DNA of 64,000 bases, from NCBI GenBank assembly GCA_018292915.2, contig JACVVK020000388.1:58501-122500 (forward strand), written 5' to 3'. The position numbers and the translations under genes were made by a program. Under the pieces are notes generated by a model that ran no database searches, was not told the DNA's origin, and worked only from the letters and a program-made list of their open reading frames with translations. Source of the stretch: Batillaria attramentaria (Eukaryota > Mollusca > Gastropoda > Batillariidae). Positions 13,034 through 22,937 of the stretch are shown in pieces (position 1 is the first letter of the stretch; each line of letters begins with the position of its first letter).

Positions 13034-13276
13034 CTACTCGTCATCCACAGTGATCTGGGCACTTCGCCCCATCCTGCACCTCTCCTCGTCCCCGGATACG
13101 AAGTAGTATGTCCCCGGTTGCAGGCTGTACTCTGTGTCCAGGTGATAACTGTTGGCGTCTCCCGGAGGTATGGCGCAGTAGACGCTGTTGGTAAACGACC
13201 CGACTTCTTTGATGGGGCCTGTCACAAGTGGGTGAGTTCTCTGGAAAATCACCCTGGCACCCTTGCGAAGCACGAT
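13034..13276 (-). CDS. Hemocyanin terminal exon v28, FU-h cupredoxin-like tail and stop
   Basis: Acceptor tccacag|ATCGTG, 80 codons and TAG at 13034-13036. It encodes IVLRKGARVIFQRTHPLVTG, EVGSFTNSVYCAIPPGDANS, YHLDTEYSLQPGTYYFVSGD, EERCRMGRSAQITVDDE. This extension with a cupredoxin-like fold is known from FU-h of keyhole limpet and other gastropod hemocyanins and helps join didecamers. It marks the C-terminus of the polypeptide. Confidence 0.95.
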   Translation of the reverse strand: MVLRKGARVIFQRTHPLVTGPIKEVGSFTNSVYCAIPPGDANSYHLDTEYSLQPGTYYFVSGDEERCRMGRSAQITVDDE

Positions 13277-13445
13277 CTGTGGACATAGGGGGAAAAATCA
13301 ACCAGAAGTCTTGTTGTTGTTACTGGATCAATTGCCGCGGGCAGAGGAAACAAAATCAGCAATATACCCTTGTTTCCCTTACACAGTTTCTAATGAACTT
13401 GGCACGATTTAATCTTGCTTTCTTTGGTGTGTCTAGTGACACGAA

Positions 13446-13830
13446 TGGGGCGGTCATTGGTCTAGTGGTTAAAAGACTTCGTCACCAATGCGAGAGGTGA
13501 GGTTCGAGTCCCACTGGGGCAAAGAATTTTTCCTTCTCGTAGGTGGCAGCGTTCAGTCGGGCCGATCGTCGGGGGTTCTCTCCGGGTACTCCGGCTTCCT
13601 CCCCCTCTGCTTTGGAGATGTTCAACCCACAAAATGTGAAGAAAAAATGCTAGATTCCGACACTTAAAAAGCTGAGCTGACCCTTCGCACCACGTGATCA
13701 TGTGTTTATGTCTCGTGTAAGAGTATGCATATGATTTACGTGAGCGTGCGTGTTGGGTTCAGCTCATGGCGCTTTGAACCAATGCAAGTAAATTGGAAAA
13801 TTCTGTCATTATTATTATCATTATTATTAT
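13446..13830 (+). mobile_element. SINE family C, tRNA-headed
   Basis: The head (tggtctagtggttaaaagac, then ggttcgagtccc) has A-box-like and B-box sequence of a tRNA. The body ends near gcgctttgaaccaa and an ATT-rich tail. A related copy on the other strand lies at 51060-51360; partial copies at 42905-43030 and 49855-49960. Confidence 0.75.
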
Positions 13831-13857
13831 TGATGTACACAAACATGAAAGAAGAAG

Positions 13858-14021
13858 GGTGGGGTGGGTGTTTGGGAGTTTAACGTCCTTTTCCACCACG
13901 TAAGGGTGACGCCAGAGTCGGGGCAACGAGAAAAAGGCCAGCACTAATATTTGGCCCCAGCCGGCACTCGAACTCACGACCAGAGCATTGAGAATCCAAT
14001 TCCGCTAGCCCGGCCCCCCAA
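13858..14021 (-). mobile_element. SINE family A copy
   Basis: Head cggctggggcc-type tRNA-like part at the high-coordinate end, tail aaaggacgttaaactcc at the low end. It sits 27 bp below the donor of hemocyanin v27, in the gene's orientation. Confidence 0.85.
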
Positions 14022-14048
14022 ATGATGGAAGAAACTGACTATACACAC

Positions 14049-14312
14049 CTTAGGTGGCAGTTCGGTGAGGGGACTCATCGGCAGAATGTGAACATCGTAG
14101 TCAGCATTGGCGGGCCTGTGGATGACGAAGGGAGAGGGGAGGTCAACGGTCAGCGGCGTCCCATCGTACTTGGTCACGGACACCTCGAAGTTGAAGATGG
14201 AGTTTTGGTCCATGTTCAATTTGCGCGCCGCCTCCGTCATGTCCAGCTTGTACGCTCTCTCATACGCCCAAGGCATCTCCGTCTCACCTCCGAGGACGTA
14301 GAACGTTCCGAT
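14049..14312 (-). CDS. Hemocyanin exon v27, FU-h beta-sandwich part 2
   Basis: Acceptor ttccag|ATCGGA, donor CCTAAG|gtgtgt, 88 codons, phase 0. It encodes IGTFYVLGGETEMPWAYERA, YKLDMTEAARKLNMDQNSIF, NFEVSVTKYDGTPL, then PSPFVIHRPANADYDVHILP and LPPK, the bridge to the C-terminal extra domain. A SINE lies 27 bp below the donor. Confidence 0.95.
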
Positions 14313-14543
14313 CTGGAAACAAAGGGCGGGTATTGGTAATGAATGAATATCGGTTTGAGGCGGTGGTGATCAACTTCGTAAAGGGGTGGAGTGGGTGTTT
14401 GGGGGATTCACGTCCTTTTCCACCACATACTAATTGTTACGAGTGTGGCTGCATGTTTTGTTTGTGTTTTTGTACTGTGTTGATAGATAATAGCTGTGGT
14501 GTTGTTGTTGTTGTTGTTGTTTTAGAAGGTTGAGTGAGACAGA

Positions 14544-14985
14544 GAAGTTGCTACGTATAGTTCATATTGTGTTTTAGTAATGTAGATCTGTTTTCCGTGA
14601 TCCAGAAGTTGCTACGTTTAGTTCATATTGTGTTTTAGTAATGTAGATCTGTTTTCCGTGATCCAGAAGTTGCTACGTTTAGTTCATATTGTGTTTTAGT
14701 AATGTAGATCTGTTTTCCGTGATCCAGAAGTTGCTACGTTTAGTTCATATTGTGTTTTAGTAATGTAGATCTGTTTTCCGTGATCCAGAAGTTGCTACGT
14801 TTAGTTCATATTGTGTTTTAGTAATGTAGATCTGTTTTCCGTGATCCAGAAGTTGCTACGTTTAGTTCATATTGTGTTTTAGTAATGTAGATCTGTTTTC
14901 CGTGATCCAGAAGTTGCTACGTTTAGTTCATATTGTGTTTTAGTAATGTAGATCTGTTTTCCGTGATCCAGAAGTTTCTATTGTT
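14544..14985 (+). repeat. 61-bp tandem array, about 7 copies
   Basis: The unit begins gaagttgctacgtttagttc and copies are almost identical. It is followed at once by the LTR-derived segment. The high identity implies recent expansion or homogenisation. No spacer-like variation is present, so it is not a CRISPR. Confidence 0.95.
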
Positions 14986-15779
14986 TTAACGAAAATTCTA
15001 CAAGTGGTGACCTTGTTTTGACTGTAGCAAATTTTGCCACGGGAGGCGGTACGCGTTTAGGGTCAAAGTCAGAGTCTCCCGGAAATTTCGTGCAAATCAC
15101 TTTGTTATTACCTGCTTACGATTAGGATGAGTTATATAAAGCTACGGTCACAACCGGCCGTACGGGCTCCTACGGCGGGTCTACGGCCAAAAATCGTGGC
15201 AAATCTTGCGAACGGCGCACGGGCATCCTGCGAAATTTCCAGGCCGCAAGGATGCCGCAGAGCGCTGCGGTCGGTTTTCGACATGATCAACAAACTCTAC
15301 GATCACCTGCGATTTTTTACACACTTGCGTTGGTCGCACGGCCACTGTGCGGCCAACACACGATTGCCGCAAGTGCATTGTACGACCTTGACCTCTCCGG
15401 GCGAGTAAGATAGGTCACGACGGCAGCACGGCGGCCGCACGATGAACGCACAAGTGACGCACGGTTGTCTTGCGTGCTCCCCATCAGGACCGCACGACGG
15501 CCGTACGTGATCACAGACCGCAAGTCGGTAGTACGATGTTCCCACGATGTTCCCACGATGCACGCATGTGCTCCGTACGTGCTCCGCAAGGCTGACGCAA
15601 GACCAGGTGCGGGCCCGGGGGATGTTGGTGTGCAATGTAGAAATGTTGCAGTGCTGTGTCAGTGTCTGTTGTATACGTGTCCATGGTTTGTCAAATTCTC
15701 TGTTAATAATATCCAAATCCTCTGATGTCTTCTTTCCATAAACAAACTACGTGTATATATGTAGGCTGGTCCCTATATG

Positions 15780-17370
15780 CATGAACAAGGAGGAACGGCC
15801 CCGTCCTACAAAGTTGTTTCTCCAAACTTCATTTTATTTTGTCTGTTTTGTTGTTATTGTTGCCGGTTCTCCCCTCTCCAAGTTCTACCAATGACACTAG
15901 ATCCTCTACGACCTCGACCGATTAGCCACGTGACTGGGGGTGGGGCCGGGTGGGGGAAGAAGGGGGAGAGAGAGAGAGGCAGAGAGAGAGGGTGGGTGGG
16001 TGGGTGTTTAGGAGTTTAACGTCCTTTTCCCCCACATAAGGGTGATATCAAAGACGGGGCAACGAGAAAAAGGCCAGCACAAATATTTGGCCCCAGCGGC
16101 CGGGATTCGAACTCTCGGCCCAAGCATTGAAAGTCCAACGCTCTACCATTCGGCCACCCTGGCTCCCCAGAGAGAGAGAGAGAGAGAGAGAGACGTCAGT
16201 TCCGTGAACTAAACATTTGACGTCAGCCTCAGGCAGGTCGTCATACAGAGAGAGAGAGAGAGAGATGACGTCCATTCCGCGAAGTAAACTTTTGACGTCA
16301 GCCTCTAGCACTGAGATGGTCTGAGGATGCTTGTTCATGTCTTGTGATTTCCCTGTTGGCTTTGTGACTTCTCCGACTGAATTATTTTTCACATGAAATC
16401 TGGAAGATCTAGAGGGCTGATGAAATGTCGGAAGCAGTGACGATACTTGCAGATTTTGTCTGTGAACCAAACATTTGACGTCAGTCTCACGCTGCTCGTC
16501 TGACAGATGATACTTCTACATATCTTGTGATTTCCTTGTTGCTTTTGTGACTTCCGTGACTGAATTAATTTTGACATAAAATCTGCAAGATCTAGAGAGC
16601 TGATGAAACGTGGACTTAAGTGCCTTGGATTGTACTTACGAAATTGCAAAATTGGAACTTTTTTGACCGGCGCTTCTCCCAGAAACGTCAAAAAAATTTT
16701 ATCTAAAAGCTCTGCTATTCTTAATACTAAAGCTATAATAGTGCAGTAGTTCATGTCATATGTGCAGTTGGCATAAGTGACAAAAATACCGGAATGATGA
16801 GTAATTTGAAGCAGTCGTTTCATAGATATTTGGCCTTATATGCAAACCACCCCTACCTCGGAAATATTTTTCTTACACAAAACCTGTCAGAGCTACAGAG
16901 CTGTGCTACGAAAACAGGCAGTATAATTGGATGATCTTCCCAATTTCAGAAAATGAAGCCATTTGAACATTTTTTTCGAAAAAATTCGTGACATGACCGA
17001 TTTTTTCAAATCGGCGATAACTGTTCTCAAAATGCGGCAGGCTAAAAATCGTGAAAAATAGCTCTGGAGAATATGACTGCCCATTTTATCTCAAAGTAAA
17101 AAGCCGTCCAACGAGGTGGTTTAGCAGATAGCCATCATTACATCCGTCCACACACACACACACACACGTCAACTCCCGCCAAAAAAACGCAGCAGCAAAG
17201 TGTGCACGTAAGGTGTCTATGACGCAGATTTCGTTACGTCACTGTGTGCGTGAAAGTAAGTATTGTGTGGAGAAACGTCACAGTCTTGTTTTGTATCACT
17301 GAAACTTGCTGCTGCGCGTAGCAAAATCTGCCCCGTCTCATAAAGTTGTTTCTCTATAGAGAAACAACTT
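15780..17370 (-). mobile_element. Shortened copy of the 57987-63115 transposon
   Basis: 15780-17060 matches 61750-63115 inverted and 17060-17370 matches 57987-58290 inverted, so the ORF-bearing middle is missing. It ends in the same palindrome (aagttgtttctctatagaga and its complement). It is a non-autonomous, internally deleted derivative. Confidence 0.8.
15990..16169 (-). mobile_element. SINE family A copy within the transposon
   Basis: It lies at the position homologous to the SINE at 62722-62898, next to the same CT/GA run, so the SINE was already in the transposon before it spread. Confidence 0.85.
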
Positions 17371-17924
17371 AAAAACGCGCGTCGGCCATGGCCGTCGAAC
17401 GACCGACACACACCACGCGTACAGAGCACTTACGATAGCAGTACGGCGCACGCACGACACTCGTACAGCCCGTGCAAACATCGCCAACATCGCACGAACG
17501 TCGTACGATCTTCGTACTATAACTGTGCGGACAACATGCGATCCGTACGGCCGTCGTACGATTTTTGACCAACTGAAATCGCAAGACGCCACCCACGCGA
17601 GACTTGCGGGGAACGTGCGCCATCGCACGTATATCGCACGCACGATTTGCAACCTTAATTTTTTTTTTTTTTTTTTTTTCAGATCGTAGAAGCCGCAGGC
17701 CGCAGACATTTCGTGGAGATCGCAAGCATAAAAAAATCGCGTGGCCGGTTGTGACCGTGGCATAACGCGCCTAAATTCGACAGGCGGGTACTCGATAATT
17801 CTGGATTCTTCTCAAGTTTTAAAATAGTAATGAGGTGATTCACGTTCTGATTTTTTATTGGTTCCTTCATAATAGAGGTTCAGAATGTGGTAGAACGCTA
17901 CGACCATAATTATAAGACTCTGAG

Positions 17925-18000
<76 letters not shown>

Positions 18001-18020
18001 GTGTGTGTGTGTGTGTGTGC
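17925..18020 (+). repeat. (GT)n microsatellite
   Basis: About 47 GT units with one GC interruption. Confidence 0.95.
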
Positions 18021-18245
18021 ACGAGAGAAGCTGGTATGTGCGAAGCTTGAGAGTGCAGTGTGATACCAGAGACGTGCTGTAATAAACTCCACACGTCTAT
18101 AATTGTTCTACGCGCTCACGAGTCTTTTTGTGAGTGAATGAGACTTCTTCCGCAGTCAATATAAGAACTCGCTACGTGAAGAGTGTAGGCCTGAGTGTCA
18201 CCGTATACCTCGGTAAGACGACGGGCTCTTCAAACATTCACCACG

Positions 18246-18405
18246 TAACACTGATGATTCCAAAGACGGGGCAACAGCAACAACAACAACAAAAACAGAA
18301 AAGAAAGGAAAACAGCCAGCACAGATGTTTGTCATCAGCCGGGATTCGAACTCAGGACCAGAGCTTTGAAAGTCCAACTCTCTACCGCTCGATATCCCGG
18401 CTCCT
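18246..18405 (-). mobile_element. SINE family A copy, degenerate
   Basis: It has the phrases gatgattccaaagacggggc and ggattcgaactcaggaccag and abuts the LTR copy end at 18252. The middle carries a CAA expansion. Confidence 0.75.
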
Positions 18406-18763
18406 CAACTTCGTAAAGACGTTCGATAACTGAGATACTGATGGGGAATAATGAAATGGCGGGGGCAAGGTATTTGTCTAGAGCTCTTCTGGTGGTTCAA
18501 ACAACGTACAAATCAGACACCTGAATACTGACAGCATCTCACATGCTGGCTCTGAGCCAACAGAAGGTTTTACGTGACGCGACTATCAAGGAGTCAGCTG
18601 CTGTTGCGGCACGGTCAACCTCTGAGTACGACAATTTTAACTTTTGCCCGCTTGCACAGCCCGCAACCTTCAGGTACTGCTTTCAGAGCTTCACAACTCA
18701 TTACTCACGAAGGGGATGAAAGTTGATTACCTTGGCCAAAACTCTGCATTCAGAAAATGTCCC

Positions 18764-19176
18764 TTAAAGGTCCGCAATCTCAACTAAGCACAAACTGGGT
18801 GTGTTTTTCAACAACTATCCATCTGTGCAAAATGCACAATCAATTCTGTCACGGTTACAGAGTTTTCAGCGTCTCCAAAACCCCTATAAAAGCCATGGGC
18901 AGCCTGATTTCACAACTCAGTTTGCGTTTTGACACTGAGCGAGAAAGATCGCTGTAGTTAATCTTCTCGTGCAGCACACAAATTCACAACACCCGCTGGA
19001 CGCTGTAGCGATGTGTCTCACTCACTGACCAAAAGCACAACTCACGCTCTGGTTTTATAAGGGTCTCCAGAGCGCTGAAAACTCTGCAACTGTGACAGAG
19101 TTGCCTGCATTATGCACAGTCGCAGTTTTAAAAAAACAAAATGTTTGCAGCTTTTTGTGAGATTGCAGACCTTTAA
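18764..19176. mobile_element. MITE with ~105-bp inverted ends and TTAA borders
   Basis: Left end ttaaaggtccgcaatctca and right end tgagattgcagacctttaa are inverted repeats. The homology continues inward past gagttttcagcg. TTAA stands at both borders, as for piggyBac-type insertions. No ORF. Confidence 0.75.
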
Positions 19177-19837
19177 CTACTTGCCGACCTTGATCGCGCG
19201 CCGCGAAATGTCCCTGTGACCCAGGCACTGTGTGCGTGCACAACCCTTGTCAACCGGGGCCCGTATGTAAAACTCGAGGTTAAATTAACCCACGGCTACG
19301 GGCCTAACCAAGACAGTTTAGACTAGGACAAAAGAAGCCCCAAAACAAAATTAATTTTTTAAAAAAGGAAGCGAAGAAAGAAAGACAAAAATCCTTTTAT
19401 AACGGCGTAGGCTGATTTTAAAAAAAACAAACAAAAAAAAACCAACAGAACATATAACCCTAGAGCTAGTTTAGTTCGAGGTTAGACTCTAACCCAGGGC
19501 TAAACTCCCTAACCCCGACTTTTACATGTGGGCCTGGGCGATTTTAGCAATTTTTCGATTTTTTTAGAGATCTTCCTCCGATATTTCCCAATCGTGTTTG
19601 GTATGGTTAATTGAAAGATGCGCTTTTATGGAAAAAAAAAACAAAAAACATTTTTCATTGGAAAAATTGGGCATATCGGCCACAGTGAGAGCGGAGATAA
19701 CTCGGGTTGTGGGTGCTTGGTAACAGCGTCCTCACGCGTCAGCGCACGGTGTCTAGGTGAGGGTTTGGCAACGGTATTCAAGGGATCTGCACAAACGCTG
19801 GGTGTGTGGTCGTGCAAAAGTTAACTCATATACCCAC
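19177..19837. other. Intron sequence between v26 and the MITE
   Basis: No exon. 19177-19260 resembles 63250-63350 inverted (phrases cccaggcactgtgtgc and aacccttg). 19660-19800 resembles 57700-57830 inverted (phrase gcatatcggccacagtgaga). Confidence 0.5.
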
Positions 19838-20150
19838 CTTCTCCTTATGTCCGTTGTGGTCAATGTCCACCTGCACACTAGCGCTGGTGCCGAAGCCAAA
19901 CAGAACTAAGGCAACGAACAGGCGACTCTCAGACCTCATGTCCTTGATCAGCTCGTTCAGCTCCTTCACGCTGTGCCCGCCAAGCTCCAGGTTGTCGTAA
20001 TGGTAGTGGAACTTGTTCGTGTCGAAGATCTGCAGAGGGGCTGCGTTGGCGCGCGTCAGTTCATCGGCGTTCACGGTCTCGTACGAGAAGGGATGCAAGG
20101 GTTTCAGGAGGTATCTTCTGGCGCACAGGGCAAAGTTGAAGGGCTTGTGC
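19838..20150 (-). CDS. Hemocyanin exon v26, FU-h core and beta-sandwich part 1
   Basis: Acceptor acgcag|GCACAA, donor GAGAAG|gtgggt, phase 0. It encodes HKPFNFALCARRYLLKPLHP, FSYETVNADELTRANAAPLQ, FDTNKFHYHYDNLELGGHSV, FGFGTSASVQVDIDHNGHKE. Clean frame. It spans v8 and part of v9 of FU-e. Confidence 0.95.
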
Positions 20151-20650
20151 CTGCGTCAGAAAGTGTTGGACTTCCATAATAGCTGGATTCCGTCGGTCCA
20201 ATGAATTTGATATTACTGGACTACCGTTATAATGGCGAAGTCGGAGGGGTTTTGCCTGTGTCATGACACTGTTGGCCTTCCTTAAGACTTCATGGACTCC
20301 CCTGGTCCAGTATTATTGGACTCTCTGCAAATTTGGACTCTCTGTAGAAACCCCTAACGATCCAAAAGAGGGGACGAGTCGCACAGCATGGTGCAATAAA
20401 GGAACTGAAACTTCATAAAATAAATATTTTAACAAAAAGAAAAACAAAAAACCGACTGTGTATAGTTGGTGCAGTTTTCTTCATACATCTTGTATATATT
20501 TCTGTAAGGTGTAAGGTTCTCATAGCATTTGCGGGGATTTTAAGCCGAATAAAAACAATATTATTATCATTAACTACTACAAGTACTACTACTACTACTA
20601 CTACTATAATTATTATTATTATTATTTACTATTATTATTATTATTATTGC

Positions 20651-20814
20651 CTGATCTTCTGCAGCTCCTGCCAGATCCTCCAAATGCGGTCGATGCTGGA
20701 ATGATGCACCATGAAGAACGGGTCGAAGGCCGAGTACTCCAGAGTGGACATGGAGTAGGTTTTGGCGCCGCCCACTAGGAAGTGAATGGCATTGTGCAGC
20801 ATTTCGAACTGAAC
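20651..20814 (-). CDS. Hemocyanin exon v25, FU-h CuB site
   Basis: Acceptor cctcag|GTTCAG; the donor is ATCAG|gcaata, a GC donor. It encodes [52 protein letters not shown] with intact CuB ligands. Length 164 bp, phase 0 to 2, identical to v7. No GT can serve: the reading frame meets TAA two codons past the junction, and phase 2 fits v26 exactly. Confidence 0.94.
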
Positions 20815-20987
20815 CTGAGGAAGGAGAAACGAAAAGAGAGTGCCAAGGAGAGTACGATTGTGGACGCCTGTTCAAGAGAAGTACAGTTTTGCCAAAAATA
20901 CCCTGCCCCTCGCCCACACTCCCACAGACAAAAACAAAGAAACCAACAACAACAGCAACAACAACAAAAACAAAACAAAAAATCCCC

Positions 20988-20990
<3 letters not shown>

Positions 20991-21043
<53 letters not shown>
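20991..21043 (+). repeat. (CA)n microsatellite
   Basis: About 26 CA units in the intron upstream of v25. Confidence 0.95.
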
Positions 21044-21045
<2 letters not shown>

Positions 21046-21607
21046 ACTGACAAATAAGGAGACTTCGGGAACGACAGGGGAGAGAACTGTGCATGTAAGG
21101 AAACGAGATCTAAAATCCTCAGACCCCCCTCACATAAAAAGTCCAAAATGACAGGAAATTTGTGGAAGGGTGGTGAGACTAAACGGGACTGAACGGAGAC
21201 CACACATCGTAGAAACACTCAAAGGGGGCGGGGGGGAGGGGGGGCGAAGAGCATCACACCGCATGGTTAAATAAAGGAACTGATTACCCCCCCCCCCCCC
21301 CCCTCACCCTTTAAAAAAATCCGACTACGGGCGTTGAGAGAAAGGACGAGGTGTAGGCATCCGCTCATAAAGTATTTGAAATCCCAACACAAATAAAGGC
21401 ATCAGCACTACGAACTGTTCACTCAAACACGCGTATCTCTCAATCGTAATAAGAGATTCAAATTTTGCTTATTTGGCGGTTCAGTTGACTGGTACATGTA
21501 CACGACAAAGAAATTAGTGACGAACCGCCATGATCTGAAGTGACAAACTGTGCTTTTGGGACCCTAGTCCTGCACTGGTCCAGTGGAAGAAACGTGCGGT
21601 AAGCCTT

Positions 21608-21773
21608 TGGGTGTTTTGCAGTTTAACGTCCTTTTCCACCACGTATGGGTGATATCAAGGAAGGGGCAACGAGAAAAAGACCAGCACAAATATTTCGCCC
21701 AAGCCGGGAACCGAACTCACGACCCGAGCATTGAAAGTCCAACGCACTACCACTCGGCTGTTCCAGCTCCCCG
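21608..21773 (-). mobile_element. SINE family A copy
   Basis: Full-length-looking copy, ending about 40 bp before the Ginger1 target duplication. Confidence 0.85.
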
Positions 21774-21817
21774 AGTCATCCTCCTCCTCCTCCTCATCAT
21801 CATCATAGAAGTTCCGG

Positions 21818-22048
21818 TGTAGCATCCGGTCCGGTCCCCCCTCTGAAGTAGTCCCCCGGGGGACCAATTCGTGGCAAAAACTGCTCTATAATGGTCCCCC
21901 CCTTAGACATCCAGCCTCGTTTTCGACTGGTCCCCCTGGGCGATTTTGGTCCCCCCTCGCATCCAAAATAGGCCCCCTCTCGAACTGGTCCCCCTCTTTT
22001 CTAACCAATGTAGAGCTATGTCAGTATTTATTTTTAACTTTATTGTTA
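21818..22048 (+). repeat. Ginger1 left TIR
   Basis: It contains about six or seven spaced copies of GGTCCCCC, which may be transposase-binding sites. A 7-bp insertion (near gagctatg) relative to the right TIR is visible at about 22013. Confidence 0.9.
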
Positions 22049-22937
22049 CAAAACTTTATTGTCCCCAAAAGCACAGGGCCATAGGAACATTTTTTTTTCT
22101 TTTTTTTTTCCCGATTTATGTGCTTGTTGTTATTTTTGTGTGTGTGAGATATATTTGTTTGGTTGTTGGTTCTTGTTTCTTTCAGTTGTTTTTTTGCATT
22201 GGTTCTTTTTTTTTTGTTTTTGTTTATGAGATGGTTGTACCGAATACTAAACATTATTACTAGAATTTCAAACAATAAATAAATAAGTCAATCAATATTC
22301 TCTCTCTCTCTCTCTCTCTCTCTCCCCCCCCTCCCCCCTCCCCCCCCCCCCCCCCACTCTCTATCTCTCTCTCTCTCTAGCAAAACCTGAAATAGACATT
22401 TACGTTCTTTGACAAGAAAAACTTTATTTCAAAAGGTATGTCCAGTCAAACTGTGTCAAAGAAACAAGAAATGAAACAAGAAACAGTTAATGAATAGCAA
22501 AGAGTTGCAACAGAAATTGTTAACCAGAGCGCTGTGCACTTTATAACGCAACATAAATGTAAATTAATAAATTGTTAATCGCACATCTTGTCCTGAAATG
22601 AGCAAAATAATAACAATAGCAAAGTACAAAACAAACTTCTACCGTACTGTCTTTGCATGAAACGTCATCGAATGCATGAAAGTCCACATTTCCTGTCAAT
22701 TTTTTTTAAACTGGAAATAGCATTTAGAGAATAACATCAAAGACCAAGTATCTAATATTTTCTATACAACGCCATAGAAAAATATTTCTTCAAAATTAAG
22801 TAAGTGTCCATGACATGAAAACTAGTTGCCACCTTTGGCTTTCAGCGTACTTCAAGTAGACAGTCAAGACTGAGTACCAGTGTCTCAAATCATGACGCTT
22901 GAAACAACAAAAACAGCAGAAGACTAACAGTTCTGGT

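Larger units (their letters stand above)
15141..17761. mobile_element. Insertion with 19-bp TIRs inside the LTR copy
   Basis: The ends are gctacggtcacaaccggcc and, inverted, gccacggtcacaaccggcc. The core is rich in tacgg and ccgtacg words and has no convincing ORF. It is itself interrupted by the element at 15780-17370. I could not define its target duplication beyond an ATA-containing word. Confidence 0.7.
15010..18252 (-). mobile_element. Second LTR-like repeat, split by nested insertions
   Basis: 15010-15140 and 17762-18252 together match 8047-8585 inverted. The intervening 15141-17761 is a later insertion. The LTR copy contains its own long (GT)n tract at 17925-18020 at the place of the (CA)n tract in the first copy. 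Confidence 0.75.

Noticed and set aside
14544..14985. CRISPR-like array (61-bp units; also the 24-bp units at 23484 and the 44-bp units at 51831)
   Set aside because: These are plain tandem repeats without spacers, in an animal intron or transposon.
22298..22378. Promoter or regulatory signal in the CT/C-rich run
   Set aside because: Simple sequence inside the transposon; no motif supports a regulatory role.
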